Source: Mycteria americana (Eukaryota; Chordata; Aves; Ciconiiformes; Ciconiidae). Taken from it: 64,000 nt of DNA. Position numbers and translations under genes: made by a program. Positions 11,260-23,901 of the stretch are shown piece by piece. Below the pieces are notes generated by a model, which worked only from the letters and a program-made list of their open reading frames with translations, was not told where the DNA came from and ran no database searches. Each line of letters opens with the position of its first letter. The stretch's first letter is position 1. The DNA lies in contig NC_134373.1 of NCBI RefSeq assembly GCF_035582795.1, positions 40,377,673 through 40,441,672 on the forward strand, read 5' to 3'.

Positions 11260-12620
11260 GTATTGTGTAGTCTTTATTCGTGCCGAGTAACACCTTATCA
11301 TGTAATTCCAGTGTTATGAGAAGGGCCGTGCCGAGGCTCACTAAAAGCAACGAGAATTATATGGCACCCAATAGCCTGGCTCTGCCACCTCTTCACATTT
11401 AACAGCCCCTTCTGCCAGAAGGGCTACCGGTCACTGAAAGTTTGACAGTTTTCAATATTAGGTTATTAACACAATGGCTCTATCAGAATGAGCCAGACTT
11501 CTAAGAAGTTCCTGTGCTGTCAACCCCAAGTGCTAAAAAGTCCTGTCAGGCTCCTACAGTCCTAAGATTACTTCTCGTAACCCCCCAAAAAACAAAACCC
11601 CTCAGCGTTTGTAAGTTGGCTGCCAATTTCCTTTGGATTTTGATCCTACGGGTTCACTGAAATCACATTTTCAAGTCGTTCTCTGGCTGCAAGGCCAGGA
11701 ATTTCCTTTTTTCTTTTTCGTCTTGATTTTAATATGAAAGCTGAATTACATCATCACCAGAATCCAGGAGCTCCAAATTTAAAAATTAATCTAATAACTT
11801 AAGGCTCAATAAAATCAGGGCAGTTGGCAACTTTACTAGAAAACATGAAAAGTTGCTTTGTTGATTCCTGCAAGAAAACTCCAGTTCTTTCCCCTCCATC
11901 AGATACATTGCTTCTCCACCAAAATATATCAAATATTCAAGAGCTTATAAAAGAATAAAAATGTTCCACTGACACGGTCTCAAAGACAAAACGTTCTTTA
12001 AGTGAGATGCATTTCAAAGCAAAGCTATAGGAAAGGTTACTGTTTTTCATTCCTTGTGTGAGACTGTAGTGTTATTCCTTTAAAGGGAGTCATCTTTATC
12101 AGTTTTCCAATGGCATTTGAGATTTCACATAGGGAAAGTTGAACCGGGACCGTTCGTACCGTCGTTCAACAAGGACAGCAATTCACGGCTACTTTTCAGA
12201 CAAGCTAAATTGATCAGACAAGTCAGTCAATGTCATTGAGCACTATTTGTCACTTCATAAGCAGCTACAATCTGCTGTTCTATAAATGCAGAAGGACCGT
12301 CGAATAAATCACATCAACCAGTGGGAGTAGATAGTATCCCTTCATCCATAATTGGTGCGGTCCTCTCCTGTCACATTCGCTCATTCCCCGCGATTCCGGC
12401 ACGGATTGACACTGACAAAGAAAGAGCAGCCGCTGTCAAAGGCGCTGGAGTCTGTCTGCTACTCCGCTCTCCCCGCTAATAGGTATCTATCATAATGTTG
12501 CATTAACATCACAAAAAATCAGACTTATAACTCCGCTATCTGGGTATATCGATGACATGTGTAGGGGTCTCTCTCAGGTTACGGGGAAGGCTGATTGATG
12601 CAAACGGAAAGCTTCTGATT
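11260..12620. promoter_or_regulatory. Candidate conserved regulatory block with retained CpGs
   Basis: About 1.3 kb of complex, repeat-free sequence. Part of it, roughly 12120-12600, holds about 20 CpG dinucleotides despite being near-average in GC and not a CpG island. In vertebrate DNA, CpG away from islands is usually lost through methylation, so their retention hints at selection or a hypomethylated enhancer. The block includes the hairpin at 12138-12170. A stop-free frame of about 70 codons runs through about 12260-12480 but lacks an ATG, so an unrecognised exon is not fully excluded. I cannot name a target gene. Confidence 0.35.
12138..12170. repeat. CpG-rich 33-base imperfect hairpin
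   Basis: GTTGAAC (12138-12144) pairs with GTTCAAC (12164-12170). Inside, CGG (12145-12147) pairs with CCG (12159-12161), and AC (12149-12150) pairs with GT (12156-12157) around a five-base loop. That makes 12 paired bases with one mismatch and a two-base bulge (12162-12163). Five CpGs lie in the 33 bases. It may be a dimeric protein site or an RNA hairpin if transcribed. It is too short for a microRNA precursor. Confidence 0.85.
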
Positions 12621-15600
12621 AAGACCACTTACCAAATCCATCAGCGGTAGGAATATTTACTGCTGTGTGTGCGGCTGCTAATTTCACAGACAAAAAAAGT
12701 AATAAAAAAATGAGGGGAACACAATGATTTGCTGTAAAGAGCCCTTCTGGAAATTTGTTAATTGTTATTCTCTGCTGGTGCGGGGATACTTTATGGACTT
12801 TATTCCTATGAAGTGATTGTATGGTTATAGAGTTACCAAAATAATTAGGGAAATGGAACACTTTGAAAAAATACTATTGACCGTTTAACACACAAAAAAG
12901 CCCCCAAAATTTCTATCTGGTACTGTGTTTGGCAAAAAAGTGTTTTCTAAGTGAACGGAGGAAATTAGCAGATGATATTTATTGTGAAGGTGTGTCAGGC
13001 TACAAACTTTTTTTCCTGGAGAAATGCTGGACAGTTTCTACCAAGAATATGTTAGATTAATCAGCTCGCTCAGCCCTGGCGAGAAATCACAGTGGAATAC
13101 CCAAATTGCTGTGTAGTCACATGTAAATCTTTCTGACAACCTCGAGGCACAGATCTTTTTTTCAGTGTTCGGTTCCAGTAACATGCTCGTGGAGGAAAAT
13201 ACCTTGTTTGCTTATAAAAAGATTGTAGCTGAATATGTAATTGCTGAGACCGAAGCACTGGGATCCTGGGTCTTCAGCATGAAGATCCGGATCCTTTCTC
13301 TTTATTTTTTGGGAGAAAAAGTCTTAAGTTTCAGTTTGCTTTTGTGTAAACAAGGCTTCACGTTGCCTATCGTGTGGGAAAGAAGTGAAATGCTTGCTTT
13401 TTAAAGGTGCTCAGTATAAATGTCATGTTCCTGGCTGGAGTCTTCGCTGGGCCCAAAGGCAAAGCGTAATATCAAATGATTCTTACAGTTTTTAGTCTGG
13501 GACGCCTCTTGACCCGTGTGCACAGATGATGAGCAATTTTCCTTTCTGTGTTGGCTTCTTTGCCTCCTGGTGCAGAAGAAGTTGTCCTGAAAGCATGCCA
13601 GAAACCTAAGTAATAGGTAAGGAGTAGAAATGATTTTATCTATAAAAGACTTAATTCTGTTAATATTCATATAAATTCTACTATAAACACAGCTGATGTT
13701 CAAAAGAAAACTCAAAGCAGTAGATCATAAAAGTGTTCCCCGCTTAATACAAGACTTTGACTTGTTTTTAAATGAACATAATAGAAATGTTAGGCCTAAA
13801 ACCAAAACATGAGGCAAATCAACGTGCAATGGAGAACTGAGCAGCGTCCAGAGGAGGCAGCTTACATAGAAGCGCATTCATTGTCAACATCTGATACTGA
13901 AAAGGTCAATAGTTAATTAAATAATCCATCACCTTAGGATAGAAAGCAGTCCTCACTTCTGACAATCAATGACAGAAATATTAAAAGGTCAGAAAATGAG
14001 TTACTATATATTGTGTTTTCTTACTGTGCATTATAAAGATGTGACTTGGCTTGAGCGGCATGGGCATGAAGATAGGTAGGAAGAAATATTAGCTGTTGCC
14101 CAAATATTTTCCTAAATGCTCTTTTACCAGGCTTCTTTATGTGTGGGCTTCTGAAAAGATGGGCCTCAGAGATGTAGTAAACTTGGAGAATGACAATTTA
14201 AGGCTACATCACAGAATTTATAACATCCTTTGTTTAATGATCAGGGTGTTTTGGGGAGAATCTTTCTCCCGTGCTGCTTGAGGTCATACTGGAATAAACT
14301 GGGTGAGCGTTCTGACATTCAGGTTTTGTTCGGATAGGGGTAGAGTTACTTTAGGAGCCTGAGAGGCAGTTTTTGTGTGCTTGTTTTCTAGACTCGATGA
14401 GAACGGGTTTAGCTGAGTAAATGCAACCCACCTGCCCACTCCTGCATCTGTCCCCGTGCACGGGCTGCTGCTTGCGCTGCACTGCCAACGTACAGCGTGC
14501 ACCTGGTTCCAGGTTTCTCCTTATAAGTGATTACATTAGTTAATATAAGGTGATATTTTGGACACTGAGTGCTTATAAATTACTTAAGTTAAATACAATA
14601 ATGATGTTGCCATAAACAGTTTTTGATTTGCTGCTCACTCTAGGCTTTCCTTTTGCAGAAACGTTTCCCTCCCTGCTTGCGAGGCTATTCCTGCGTTGTG
14701 TTTGTCAGACAATGAACGTTAGTGATTCGGGGCATTTTTCCTTTCCTTTCGCAAGACAGGCTGAAGTTTTCTTCTCATTTTCTGAATGGAAATTGTGCCT
14801 TACATACGGAGGGAAACAAGTGACTCGCGTTTCTGTGCCCGCTGCAGCTGCAGAGGGCTCCTTTGGGTGATGCCTTCCTCACCCTCTCCAGCAGCCCCGT
14901 TGCCCTCACCGTGCTCGCCCTCCTCCATGGAGGGACCCTGCTGCCTAAAGGAAGGGCTATGAACTCACCATAGCAGGGATCTACTTCCCTCTTCTCATTA
15001 CTATACAGTGTGGAACCAATGCATATTTATTAATAACCTCTCTGTTTCTAAATTTTCTAAATGTTACTTCCCTTGTACGTAGCTTTATCCTGAGCGTATG
15101 AAAGTCACCGTGCTGAATTCTGGAAAGTGTTATATGATTATTTTATCTCTCACTATAAAGCGTTTTGAAAGACTTTGTATGAGAGACAATATAAAAATAA
15201 ATTGAATTGAACTATGGCTTCACCTTCCCACTTTTTTAGTGCAGAAACCTTTAGAGCAAAACCTGCAATATAACAACAAAGGAGGAGATTAAGACTGTGT
15301 CATGAAAGAGGTGACGCTGGATGACAGGTCCGACCCTGCGTGAGCAGTTTGGTGGGTTTGCAATTGGCTGTGTATTAATTAGATTTTAAGCATGTTCACA
15401 ACTGGGAAAAAGCCTGTTTGTATTTTTAGTGGGAAGGTTATTTTAAGCCATGAGAAAGGTATTAGATATTATCTACTGTGGTGTATTTATATAAACAAAG
15501 GTCTACCTGATGGTTGTGCAAACATCTGTTCTGTTCTTACCCAACATTGCACGGTTCATTAAAACTCACCCTGTTGGCCTCTGAAAGGCCGGTTCTGGAA

Positions 15601-15840
15601 GCACATAATCTTACTTACAGAATCCACAATTGCAATAATTTGTCTTTTAAAAGAAAATAATCTTAGCTTAGGGTAATGAGTTTTCTTTTTTCCCCCCTGT
15701 AGAAATATGATTTTATGTTTTACAATGCAGACACAATAAATTACATTAATAAATGACTCCTGGTTCATGAGAAGTGCTGTATTTTGACAATATCAGCCAA
15801 CCTTTCCATTTGTTTAAGCAGGAAAAGTGGGAAGCCAAAA
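12620..15840. other. Gene-free stretch
   Basis: Ordinary unique AT-rich sequence with a moderately GC-rich patch near 14820-14940. The largest open frame is 104 codons (minus strand, 13401-13715) and has no recognisable domain. A 12-bp palindrome, TCTTTTAAAAGA, lies at 15643-15654. No RNA gene, microsatellite or transposon of note was seen. Confidence 0.55.
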
Positions 15841-16130
15841 TAAAGCTGTTACAGAAGAAATCTCAAGAATGTTTATGAAACTCTGCTCTAGCTACATTTA
15901 TTAGGAGTCGAAGCATAGTCTTAATTTGTCATGCGGAATTCCAGGGGAGTGAGTAATTTCTAGAGCTTCTCTAAATGCCAGGACTTAATATTTTTCTGTA
16001 GCAATTTGTTTGTAAACATGGAGTAAATTGTATAGGTTGCAATGTGACAAAAAGGTATCTAGGATTTGTCATCTTCTGCTAACAGCTGTTGGGTTTATTT
16101 TATAGCATCTCATGGGGTTTTTCAGATAAA
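15840..16130. promoter_or_regulatory. Possible constrained noncoding block
   Basis: Repeat-free, AT-rich, high-complexity sequence that resembles vertebrate conserved noncoding DNA in texture. It includes an AACAGCTGTT-type E-box near 16080-16089. This is an impression only, because conservation cannot be assessed here. Confidence 0.2.
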
Positions 16131-17380
16131 TGCGCTGTTGATGGCAAGCGAAAGCACCCTGAGGATCTCTGATGGTGGGCACGCACAAAGTTTAACTGCA
16201 GTAAGCTGTTTGTCGGGGATTTGATCTCCAGTGGCTCAGCTCCCCTGGGTCGCTGCAGTTCCCACCAGGGTGTCCGTGTGTCACCTTCAGAGAAACCCCT
16301 ATTGAACAGGAGGCAAGCTCCAGGCAAGAGGGTAATCTCCCTTCTGGCAAGGGTGCTTCTAGCATCATTTTTCTGAGGTGAAGAGGGGAAGCACAGCTTC
16401 CCAAGGAGGATTTTTAAGTGAACAGAGTTAATGAATGTTACTTGCCAAATTCCCTAGTGTTGCAGGAACCCAGGATGTTTGTTCCCTCTCTCCCACCTCT
16501 CTTTGTCCTCTTTTATTTAGTGGTCTGAGGCTATGTCTATGTTAGTGAGCAGAGGAGAAGTAGGGATGGATCTGAAAAGGAGAGTAGCTGGTACTGAGGA
16601 CCTCAAATCTACCATGTTTATGTGTTAAGGTTAGCCTTGGACTGAGACACGTCCTATGGACTGGTCCCCTGTTAGTGATGGGACTGCATTGGGTCTGCCC
16701 TTGGCGTGCACTTCCACTTTAGTGCCATTCAGAGGGCACCCAGCGCGTGGTTTCCAGGTAGCTCTTTGCAGTGGCTCCTCATGTGGTGGGTAGAAGCCAC
16801 TTGGAAGTATCTTTCAGAAGTTCACTCTGGCCTCAAGTGAAAATACTCACAGAAACAGGCACCTGAACATTAGACAATGATTTGTGGCCCTTCCTCATGT
16901 AGCATGATGAGTTATGCTCTGTGGACTCTTCAAGATTAGATGTTTCTAGCATGTTTACTGAAGATCCCTTCCATGCTTCCATGCCCTCGTTCACTCTTTA
17001 TGCAGTAGGCAGGTGAACATCTCCAGAAGCATGACCGATGCTCTGTCACTGTGTCCCTAGGCTCAATGTGAGCACACCAGTAATCCCAGAAACCAAAGCC
17101 AATTCACAGAGACTGTGTTTGAGGCACGTATTGCCTTGGGAGGGACATGAGCCTGCCTCCGCTAGACCTGTGCGTTCTCGAATCCTTTCAGAGGTTTTTC
17201 ATGGCTTTGAATAATGTGGCAGCAACTACTCGTCTGAACCAGTACATCAGTTCTCATGGTCTCCTGGCTCACCAGATCGATTACGCTGTGTCAGACAAAC
17301 ACAGCAGAAGTCATCCTCTAAGGGGAAAACCCACTCGTTTCTCACTGCATTCCCAACCACTTCAGAACCTCTGCCAGCAC
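16130..17380. other. Gene-free stretch
   Basis: Unique sequence of average composition. The plus-strand frame at 17147-17530 (127 codons) starts with ATG but shows no known domain, signal peptide or repeat, and I do not call it a gene. A CCACCAGGG word at 16263-16271 resembles part of a CTCF core but departs from it downstream. Confidence 0.5.
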
Positions 17381-18010
17381 GTTAATGCTGATAACATTTT
17401 AAGATACCGCTTTAATGAAATGAAAGCCTTGCTTGCAAGGCCACATTGTCTGAAGTTCTCCCATCCCTCATTTAAATCCAACATAATTAGTACAACTACA
17501 GACTTTGTTGTTATACATGTTGAAGTATAATGGCTGCTATTATAGCAGCTTGCAGGAGCAAAGATATATGATATTGAACGATATGTCAAGGAAAAATAAA
17601 CATGTTTCATTTCTTCATTAGATAATGTTTATTTATAGCACAATATATATCTACCTCCACTGTACCATTAAAGTTTTGACTGCTTTTTAACTATAAAATT
17701 TGATATTGTTGTGGCAGCTGCACTACTCAAATGATTGCTATAGTACAGCTGTTATCAAAGAGTAAGATTTATAGCTACACTACATGGTGTAAAGATATGT
17801 GCATATTTACTTTGTGTTTTACTACTTGTGTCCTATATTTTAATGACACAAGGTGAGATGAAATAGTGAAATAATAAACTCTTTTGCTGCTGCAAAAGCA
17901 AACGGCACAATTTGCTTAAAGTTTGGTGTTTAATTTTCTATTGTGCTAGCAATAAAAAAAGTTCTTTTCTCTGCTATTTTGCTTTACTTAGATATAGTTT
18001 ACATGTTAGT
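17380..18010. promoter_or_regulatory. Candidate regulatory block, AT-rich with palindromes
   Basis: This is a repeat-free AT-rich stretch. A 17-base inverted repeat at 17533-17549 has GCTGCTA and TAGCAGC arms around TTA. Two CAGCTG-type E-boxes (near 17717 and 17748) follow, and ATCAAAG, a TCF/LEF-like core, follows the second near 17755. Such motif mixtures are common in developmental enhancers but also occur by chance. Confidence 0.3.
17533..17549. repeat. 17-base inverted repeat
   Basis: Perfect 7-bp arms GCTGCTA/TAGCAGC flank a three-base loop, TTA. Confidence 0.95.
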
Positions 18011-21000
18011 AGCGATCTTAGTTTTTTTGTTCCATTTTTACTTTTCAGAGAAGTGCTTTGGAACTGAAGTGGGAACCACGTGCTTGATGAAACGTGTTAT
18101 ATCCTAGATAAAGATCAATATTTTAACCCTTGGTTAGTTTGTTAGACCACAGTGAGGAGCAGCTTCCCACGTGGGTGCTTTTCTAGGAAAATTATTAGAT
18201 GAGTGTGTGAAAAGGACACCAATATCCACTTTTGAGGCTGCTGTCCCACACGGCCAGATTGCTACAGCCGCCGGAGCCCTACGCCGGGTATGAAAAACAG
18301 GCTCAGAAGATCTCTCGGTAAGGGAAGGGATGATAAAGTCTGTCCAGCTCAATGGCCAAATCCTGACCACCAGTACAAGCTCATTTACAGCCAGTGCTGG
18401 GCTCTCCTGCTCAAAGTTTGAGCTGGCTCACAGGGCTGGGCTCCGTAGGATGAAAGGTTTATAGCTGTAGTACAAAGCATTTGCAGGGAGGTATCTTGGG
18501 TTGCCATTTCAATTTTGTCACTGACCAATGTCTTTCTATATATCCTCCCTAGTTTTCCACTAATTGGATCTCACTCAACAAGAACTGTCTAATCAAAAGG
18601 GCCTGCAAGCGGAATTAGGTTATTTCATGAAGGATGAAGTATTTCAGCAGAAATAATGTGACATAGGTCGAGTGCAATGTATAGTCCTGCGCGTAAGAGG
18701 AGAATTTTAAACTCAAGCGTTCTCTGAAACTCCAAAACCAGAAGGAAACAAAAGGAGAAATTAAACTCCAGAGGAATGATGAGTGATAGACTTTGCATTC
18801 TTAGTTAATTTCTATGATGTGCTTTGGGTACCTTTTTTTGGTCCATGCCGAGTCCAATCATGTCCATGGTAAATTCAATCATGTTGCACTAGTTGTGAGT
18901 GGGGGAAGAAGGGGCATCAGTTGCCCCTTAAAATAATCCAGCGAAGCAGTATTCCTTGATGCTAGTCTGCTTGCAGTTGAGTCAATCGTGTTGTGTTTCC
19001 TACCAAACTCTTCTGTGTGTTAAATCTATTACATTTATTTTTTTGTTACGCTTCTTGCTTTGTTTGAAACAGTAAAACGTGAACTACTGCAACTTGCTAA
19101 TCTGCTCTCCTTCGAGCATACTTCTGCCTGTTGCCTTGAATTTGTCCTATGCCTGTACCATGTACACATACCTCGTCATCATACTTTTAAAATATTTGAA
19201 TGAAATCAAGAGAGCTTTTGAGATACATCCAGCTGAAAGAGGAGAGCTCTGGGGTGCTTTGCTCTGTGCAAAGCTGTGGCTCTGCTGAGCTCCTGCTGAG
19301 CACTGGATAACTCGACGTTAACAGGCTCTCGCTGAAGATGTAGCGTCCACATCATGGGACAGGAACGTAAGGACTCTGCCAGGTTTTAATGCATCGTACC
19401 GGCTATTTTGACTTGGTAAGCAAAGTAGCTCATCATGTTATGGTACATTTTTTTTTTTGTTAGCTCTAAGTGCCATTTTCTGCCCCTGCGTACGCACACA
19501 CTTTGAAATCTGTGTAAAAATGTTGTGAAAATAGGCTTTCTCATGAGGTCTCCTTTCCTTCCTGGATTTTCTCATGTCATAAATCCAAGAATAGCCTTTT
19601 GTCTTGATATTTTGGTATTTCTTTTTTTTCTGGCACAGAACAAAAGGCTATGACAAATTAAAATAAAAAAAATAAAATAAAAGAAGAGAACTTAACTTCA
19701 TGTCTTGTAAAAGATTTGGCTCGAGGTTTTGGTTGAGGTTTGAGAAAAGCTTTAGGCTTCTTATTATTCTTCTTATTGTTTTACTCAGCCATTCCTACCG
19801 TGAACTTATTTTGCGTTAGGGTGATGGCTTGTAGAATTTCCTTACGCATTACTTCTTATCAAAACTTTGACCAACAACTTGGTGATCACTGGAGTCCCTA
19901 AGCACAGACTGTATGGGGAACTTACAGGCTCAGTTAATATGCAAATTACTGCTAATTAGGCAAACAAGCAACCAGTAAAGCAGATCTGGCAAGTGAGTTG
20001 ACATTAGGTAAAGTAAATGTGATAATTAATAAACTGGAAATTTGGATGGGTCATCAGAATAGAAAATTCATCGGTTTAGCTATGCTTGATCAGCAGCTGC
20101 TGTCTTTGTGCGTTTCGTTTGAAGCTGTACCAATTCACCTACCTTTGGCACCAAGCGAAAATGGCACTTTTGTGAAAAACACACTGTCCAGGCTAGGCAG
20201 GCGTGCTAGACAACATCTGTCCTACCAGTTTCAACAGGTTGCTACAGAGGGAGGTCTACCAGTGTAGGGACCAAGTCCATAGGTGTGGAGACCAGTACTT
20301 TAGACGAATCTACCTGAAAAGAGCTAAGAGTTAGTTTTCAGTGCTTTCACTGCTTTTTTCCTCATCCACACTGTCAGATATTACTGAAGTTCAGATTTTG
20401 CAATTACAGAGTAACCTCATCCTAATCCTAGGTTTTCCTGCTAATCAGAAACAATTTTTCTGTTGTCGGTTGTATTACTTTAATTCATTTTGTCTTAACT
20501 CTTTAACTATATTTAACAGAAGATATATGCCTAGAAATTTTCACCTCTGTTCGTATGGGGAGCTTTTCCACTGACGAGACATTAACATTAACTTTAATAT
20601 TATAATGGTACAGAAATATTCTTTGAGCATATTAAGTGCATGACTATTCAAGGTTCAGGAAACAGAAATGAAAACCAGTAGCTCTGCTATAAAGACTTCT
20701 GCATCATCTGTTGAGTTCATTTTCCTTATTTGAAAAAGACAGAAAAAAAAGAGTAGTAGAAAAGATAGAAAATAAGTAGCAGAAAAACACGCCGAAATAA
20801 CACACCCACTAAAATAATGAAGCCATAAACACAAGGAAAATTTGTGTTAAGGCTACAAAAATACTTTACCTCAGTTCCCTTGGGGCTAGTCTTTACAAGA
20901 CACATGGCCCTTTTCACTTTATGAGAAGAATCCAAGACGCTAAGCTGTATTTCCAAGGCTGGGCAATACTTTAAGAAAATATTGTAAGACTGCTATGTCT

Positions 21001-21500
21001 GGTCTAACCCAGGACCCTGAGCCTACGTTCAAAAGAACTTTATAAGCAAATGCTGGAGCATATACTTGACTTGAAATATATCTATCATCCAGCTGATGAT
21101 GCGCACTGGCCCATTAGCTGATGTGTTATAAAGCCGATCCCTTAATGAGGGACCATCCCAGAGCAGTCATTTTAAAACTCAAATGTTGAGTATCTTAACC
21201 TTGCGACTGTTTTTTGAGATTGAACAAAACCAAAAACTCATAAAGCAATAATTTGTTTGTCCTTTCTCAGGCATTGTGTCACTGTGTTGTGCTTTGCAAA
21301 TATGTTACTATACTCTGACTGAGATCTCCATTTTACCCCTCTACCCTCTCTTTGCTTCTTTATGTTTTCCAAGGAACAGAAGCAGCCCACCTCTTGCTCC
21401 CACACACTGGTGAGGTGATGCAGAAATATTTATAGAATTAACACTGATTGTGGTTTGTATCCACTGAAGCTGTAGCGATACAGTCTTAATGGCTGGACAA
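18010..21500. other. Gene-free stretch with two CACGTG E-boxes and a 21-bp tandem
   Basis: CCACGTG occurs near 18077, and CCCACGTGGG, a 10-bp palindrome of bHLH-zipper type, at 18166-18175. An imperfect 21-bp tandem duplication is listed at 18841-18882, and an A-rich run lies near 19655-19690. No domain-bearing frame or RNA gene was seen. Confidence 0.5.
18841..18882. repeat. Imperfect 21-bp tandem duplication
   Basis: Copies at 18841-18861 and 18862-18882 both begin GTCCATG and end CAATCAT, with 16 of 21 positions identical. It is probably an old slippage or short tandem duplication. Confidence 0.7.
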
Positions 21501-21540
21501 AGATAGCTCTGTCTTAATAATATTTATGCTATTGTTGTCT

Positions 21541-21570
21541 TTTAGGTCTTTAGAAGTCCTTTCCAACGTC
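21541..21570 (+). mobile_element. Possible remnant of a CR1 LINE 3' end
   Basis: TCTTTAGAAGTCCTTTCCAAC at 21547-21567 resembles the 3' untranslated part of amniote CR1 elements as I remember it (about 19 of 21 positions). No octamer-type ATTCTATG tail and no upstream body could be followed, so this may be chance. CR1 is the dominant bird and reptile LINE, and a short decayed fragment would fit. Confidence 0.25.
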
Positions 21571-22289
21571 AGACAAAATTAGTATTTCCTGTGACTGAAG
21601 TCAATTAAACTATTTATGTGAGCAAGTACTGCTGATTATGAATGGCAATTGTATATTTTAGTGATTATGGCCATATTTTGACCATAAGTACTCCGACATC
21701 TCAGCAAGTGCCAGATTTTCAGCAGGGCTTGAAACTTGGTGCCTTTGATTCTAAATCTTGTGGCCAGGTTTTTCACTGAGATGAACACCCAAAACGCACT
21801 CGGCGCACTGAGCTCTGCACCGAAAAGGGAAGGGAGGTCTTGGGGAAATCCGGCTCTGTGCCTTTGGCAGCCTCGCAGCGGCTGATGAACAACCGGCTGA
21901 CGGTGTTATTCCTCCGCAGACTTCCACCAGCAGCGCCAGGGGTAGTGATGTTCTGCCGTACGCGAGAGCAGCACACAGTTTTGTCTTTCAGGGTGGTTAA
22001 GTAATGACTGCATATGTGGGTGGTATAAAGAGACATTTTGACCGTTTTTTAAGGAAGTATCTCTTTCCTCGCGTGCCACGTTGGACAGGACTGTAGCGTT
22101 ATCTGATAAAGCAAATCTCATCATCTCTTTGAACAAAATGCTTCTGTGGCAGGCTCCTTGTAAGTATGTAATGCTAGACTTGTGCTTAAAACCATGGAGA
22201 GGGGGCTGGACGCAGCTGCAAAGGTGATACGGTACTGATTTCACAAGACCTCAGTCCGCCCCTCAATGTGACGAGGCAGTGTGTGTCGT

Positions 22290-22306
22290 ACCACCACCAC
22301 CACCAC
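22290..22306. repeat. Short (CAC)n repeat
   Basis: Five consecutive CAC units sit in a GC-richer patch. Simple trinucleotide repeat. Confidence 0.9.
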
Positions 22307-22970
22307 GGTTCTCCTGGTCCCCCCCAGGTCCTCCTTCCCACTGAAAATGTTTTACCTTTTTATGACCTAATGGCAGGCATGAACCTTTTTGACTGATTTT
22401 CACTACGGCAGTGGTTCTCCGTAGAGGTTCAAAATGAAAGTTGTTTTGCCTTTTTAATCATCTTCTAACGACAGTGCAGCCAAGTTGAATGGAAATGATT
22501 TTCCTTCATTATGTTACGATCACGTGAGAGAGGAGAAAAGCTTTCGAATTATGTCTGTGGACTCCTACATTAGTGACAATATAGAATATATACTATTATG
22601 AAAAAACATTTATAACCTCTTAAATTTACTCTTACTATATCAGATCTGGCATTTGCTGCCTATATGCTGGTGTCCATATGTGTGTGTTATAGATCAGTGT
22701 GCATGTATTGTATGGAAGGAGGAAGAGGGCTGACCAACTAAATCCATCAGAAGCGAATATGATACAATACCAGTCTGCTTCAATGCTTTTCTCAGTGTCC
22801 AGAAATGCTCTCCTTTCCATCAGGGCCTCTAAGCCTGCTACATTTTTCCAGAGCTCCATTCCTACCCTGAAAGAGGGGTGGAAGTGCCGAGAAATTTACT
22901 CTGTCAAGGTTGGTTTGGGAAATATTTTGAGTTTTGTCTTCAATTTTCTGTAAACTTCCTCTTTGTTCCG

Positions 22971-23019
22971 TGTTTGTTTGTTTGTTTGTTTGTTTTGCTT
23001 TGGGTTTTGTTTTGTTTTT
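22971..23019. repeat. (TTTG)n microsatellite
   Basis: Six near-perfect GTTT units are followed by degenerate T/G-rich sequence. The adjacent plus-strand frame translates as low-complexity FVCLFVC-like sequence from this repeat and is not a gene. Confidence 0.95.
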
Positions 23020-23901
23020 CTTCAGTGGGATGGGTAGGATAAGAGGAGGTCTGCCGCAGCTACAGGCGAGTGCTCTTTCCACACACGTAAGGAAGGTCCG
23101 TTTTGCAGGCAGCAAGCGAGATGCCCCATCGCTTGACGCTGCGGAGGGTTATCCAGTATCACGCGGGTCAAAGGGCCCTGTGTCCAACTTGTAAAATCTC
23201 GCGTCTGTTCTTTCACACTGGAGGGGGAGAGAGCTGCTGCTCATTGCCCCTTCTACACTGTAGGATTGCTACCAGAGCTTTAAAAGATGCAACTTGTCTA
23301 CCCCTGCAACAAAGCCCAACGCAAATGCTGAATCCTATATCAAAGATGACTTCTCAAAAAAAGTGAAATAAATCTGTTATAAATGAAAAGCCCTTCCTAT
23401 CACATAAGCATTTTCTGCTTTCTCTTGACAGTCGTTTAGCTCTGACATTTTTCTACCTGAAGCGACCACTCAAACTAATGTGTAAAAAAAAAAAAAATTA
23501 AAAAAATCACATTTGTGTCTGGTTTTTGATCTGCTGCGCAATGGTCTGCAGCTTTCTTAATAGGCATCTGAAGATAATTTAAATTCTTGATAATTTTCAG
23601 TAGGTGCTGGAAGTATGTGTCAGTTGTCAATATCTGTTTCTCGGTTACGTGCAAATACCTCGTTTCTGGTCATACAAAACTCCTAACAGTTTTTTAGGTG
23701 AGTCACAGATGAAATCCTAGCTACTGCCTCAAATTCACGTTAAAAAAAAAAAGTGAATTATTTATTTTTCTACAAAAATTAACATCTATGATTAAGCACA
23801 TAATTTTCTAAATATCTCATATGTTTTCTTATTCCAAATGTATTGGTAGTCAGTGTGATGGAATTTAAAATAAACTCTTTCCTGGTTTTGCTGGAATGTC
23901 T

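Larger units (their letters stand above)
21600..23880. other. Gene-free stretch with simple repeats
   Basis: Contains short trinucleotide and tetranucleotide repeats listed separately and an A-rich run at about 23484-23506. Open frames up to 112 codons lie on both strands at 21.8-23.4 kb and overlap one another, with no recognisable domains. Confidence 0.55.

Noticed and set aside
12164..12186. Resemblance to a REST/NRSF site (TTCA followed by GGACAGC)
   Set aside because: The right half fits but the left half is poor and the spacing between halves is not canonical.
12263..12480. Stop-free stretch of about 70 codons across the candidate conserved block
   Set aside because: No start codon, no clear splice sites and no recognised peptide. 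Kept only as noncoding, though an alignment could change this.
16262..16276. CTCF-like CCACCAGGG word
   Set aside because: The following bases diverge from the core consensus. A partial match of this length is common.
17147..17530. 127-codon plus-strand frame beginning with ATG
   Set aside because: No recognisable domain, no splice context and an unremarkable length for AT-rich vertebrate DNA. It would need a homologue in another bird to be revived.
21925..21945. Second CTCF-like CCACCAGCAGCGCC word
   Set aside because: Key central G positions are replaced, so the match is too weak.
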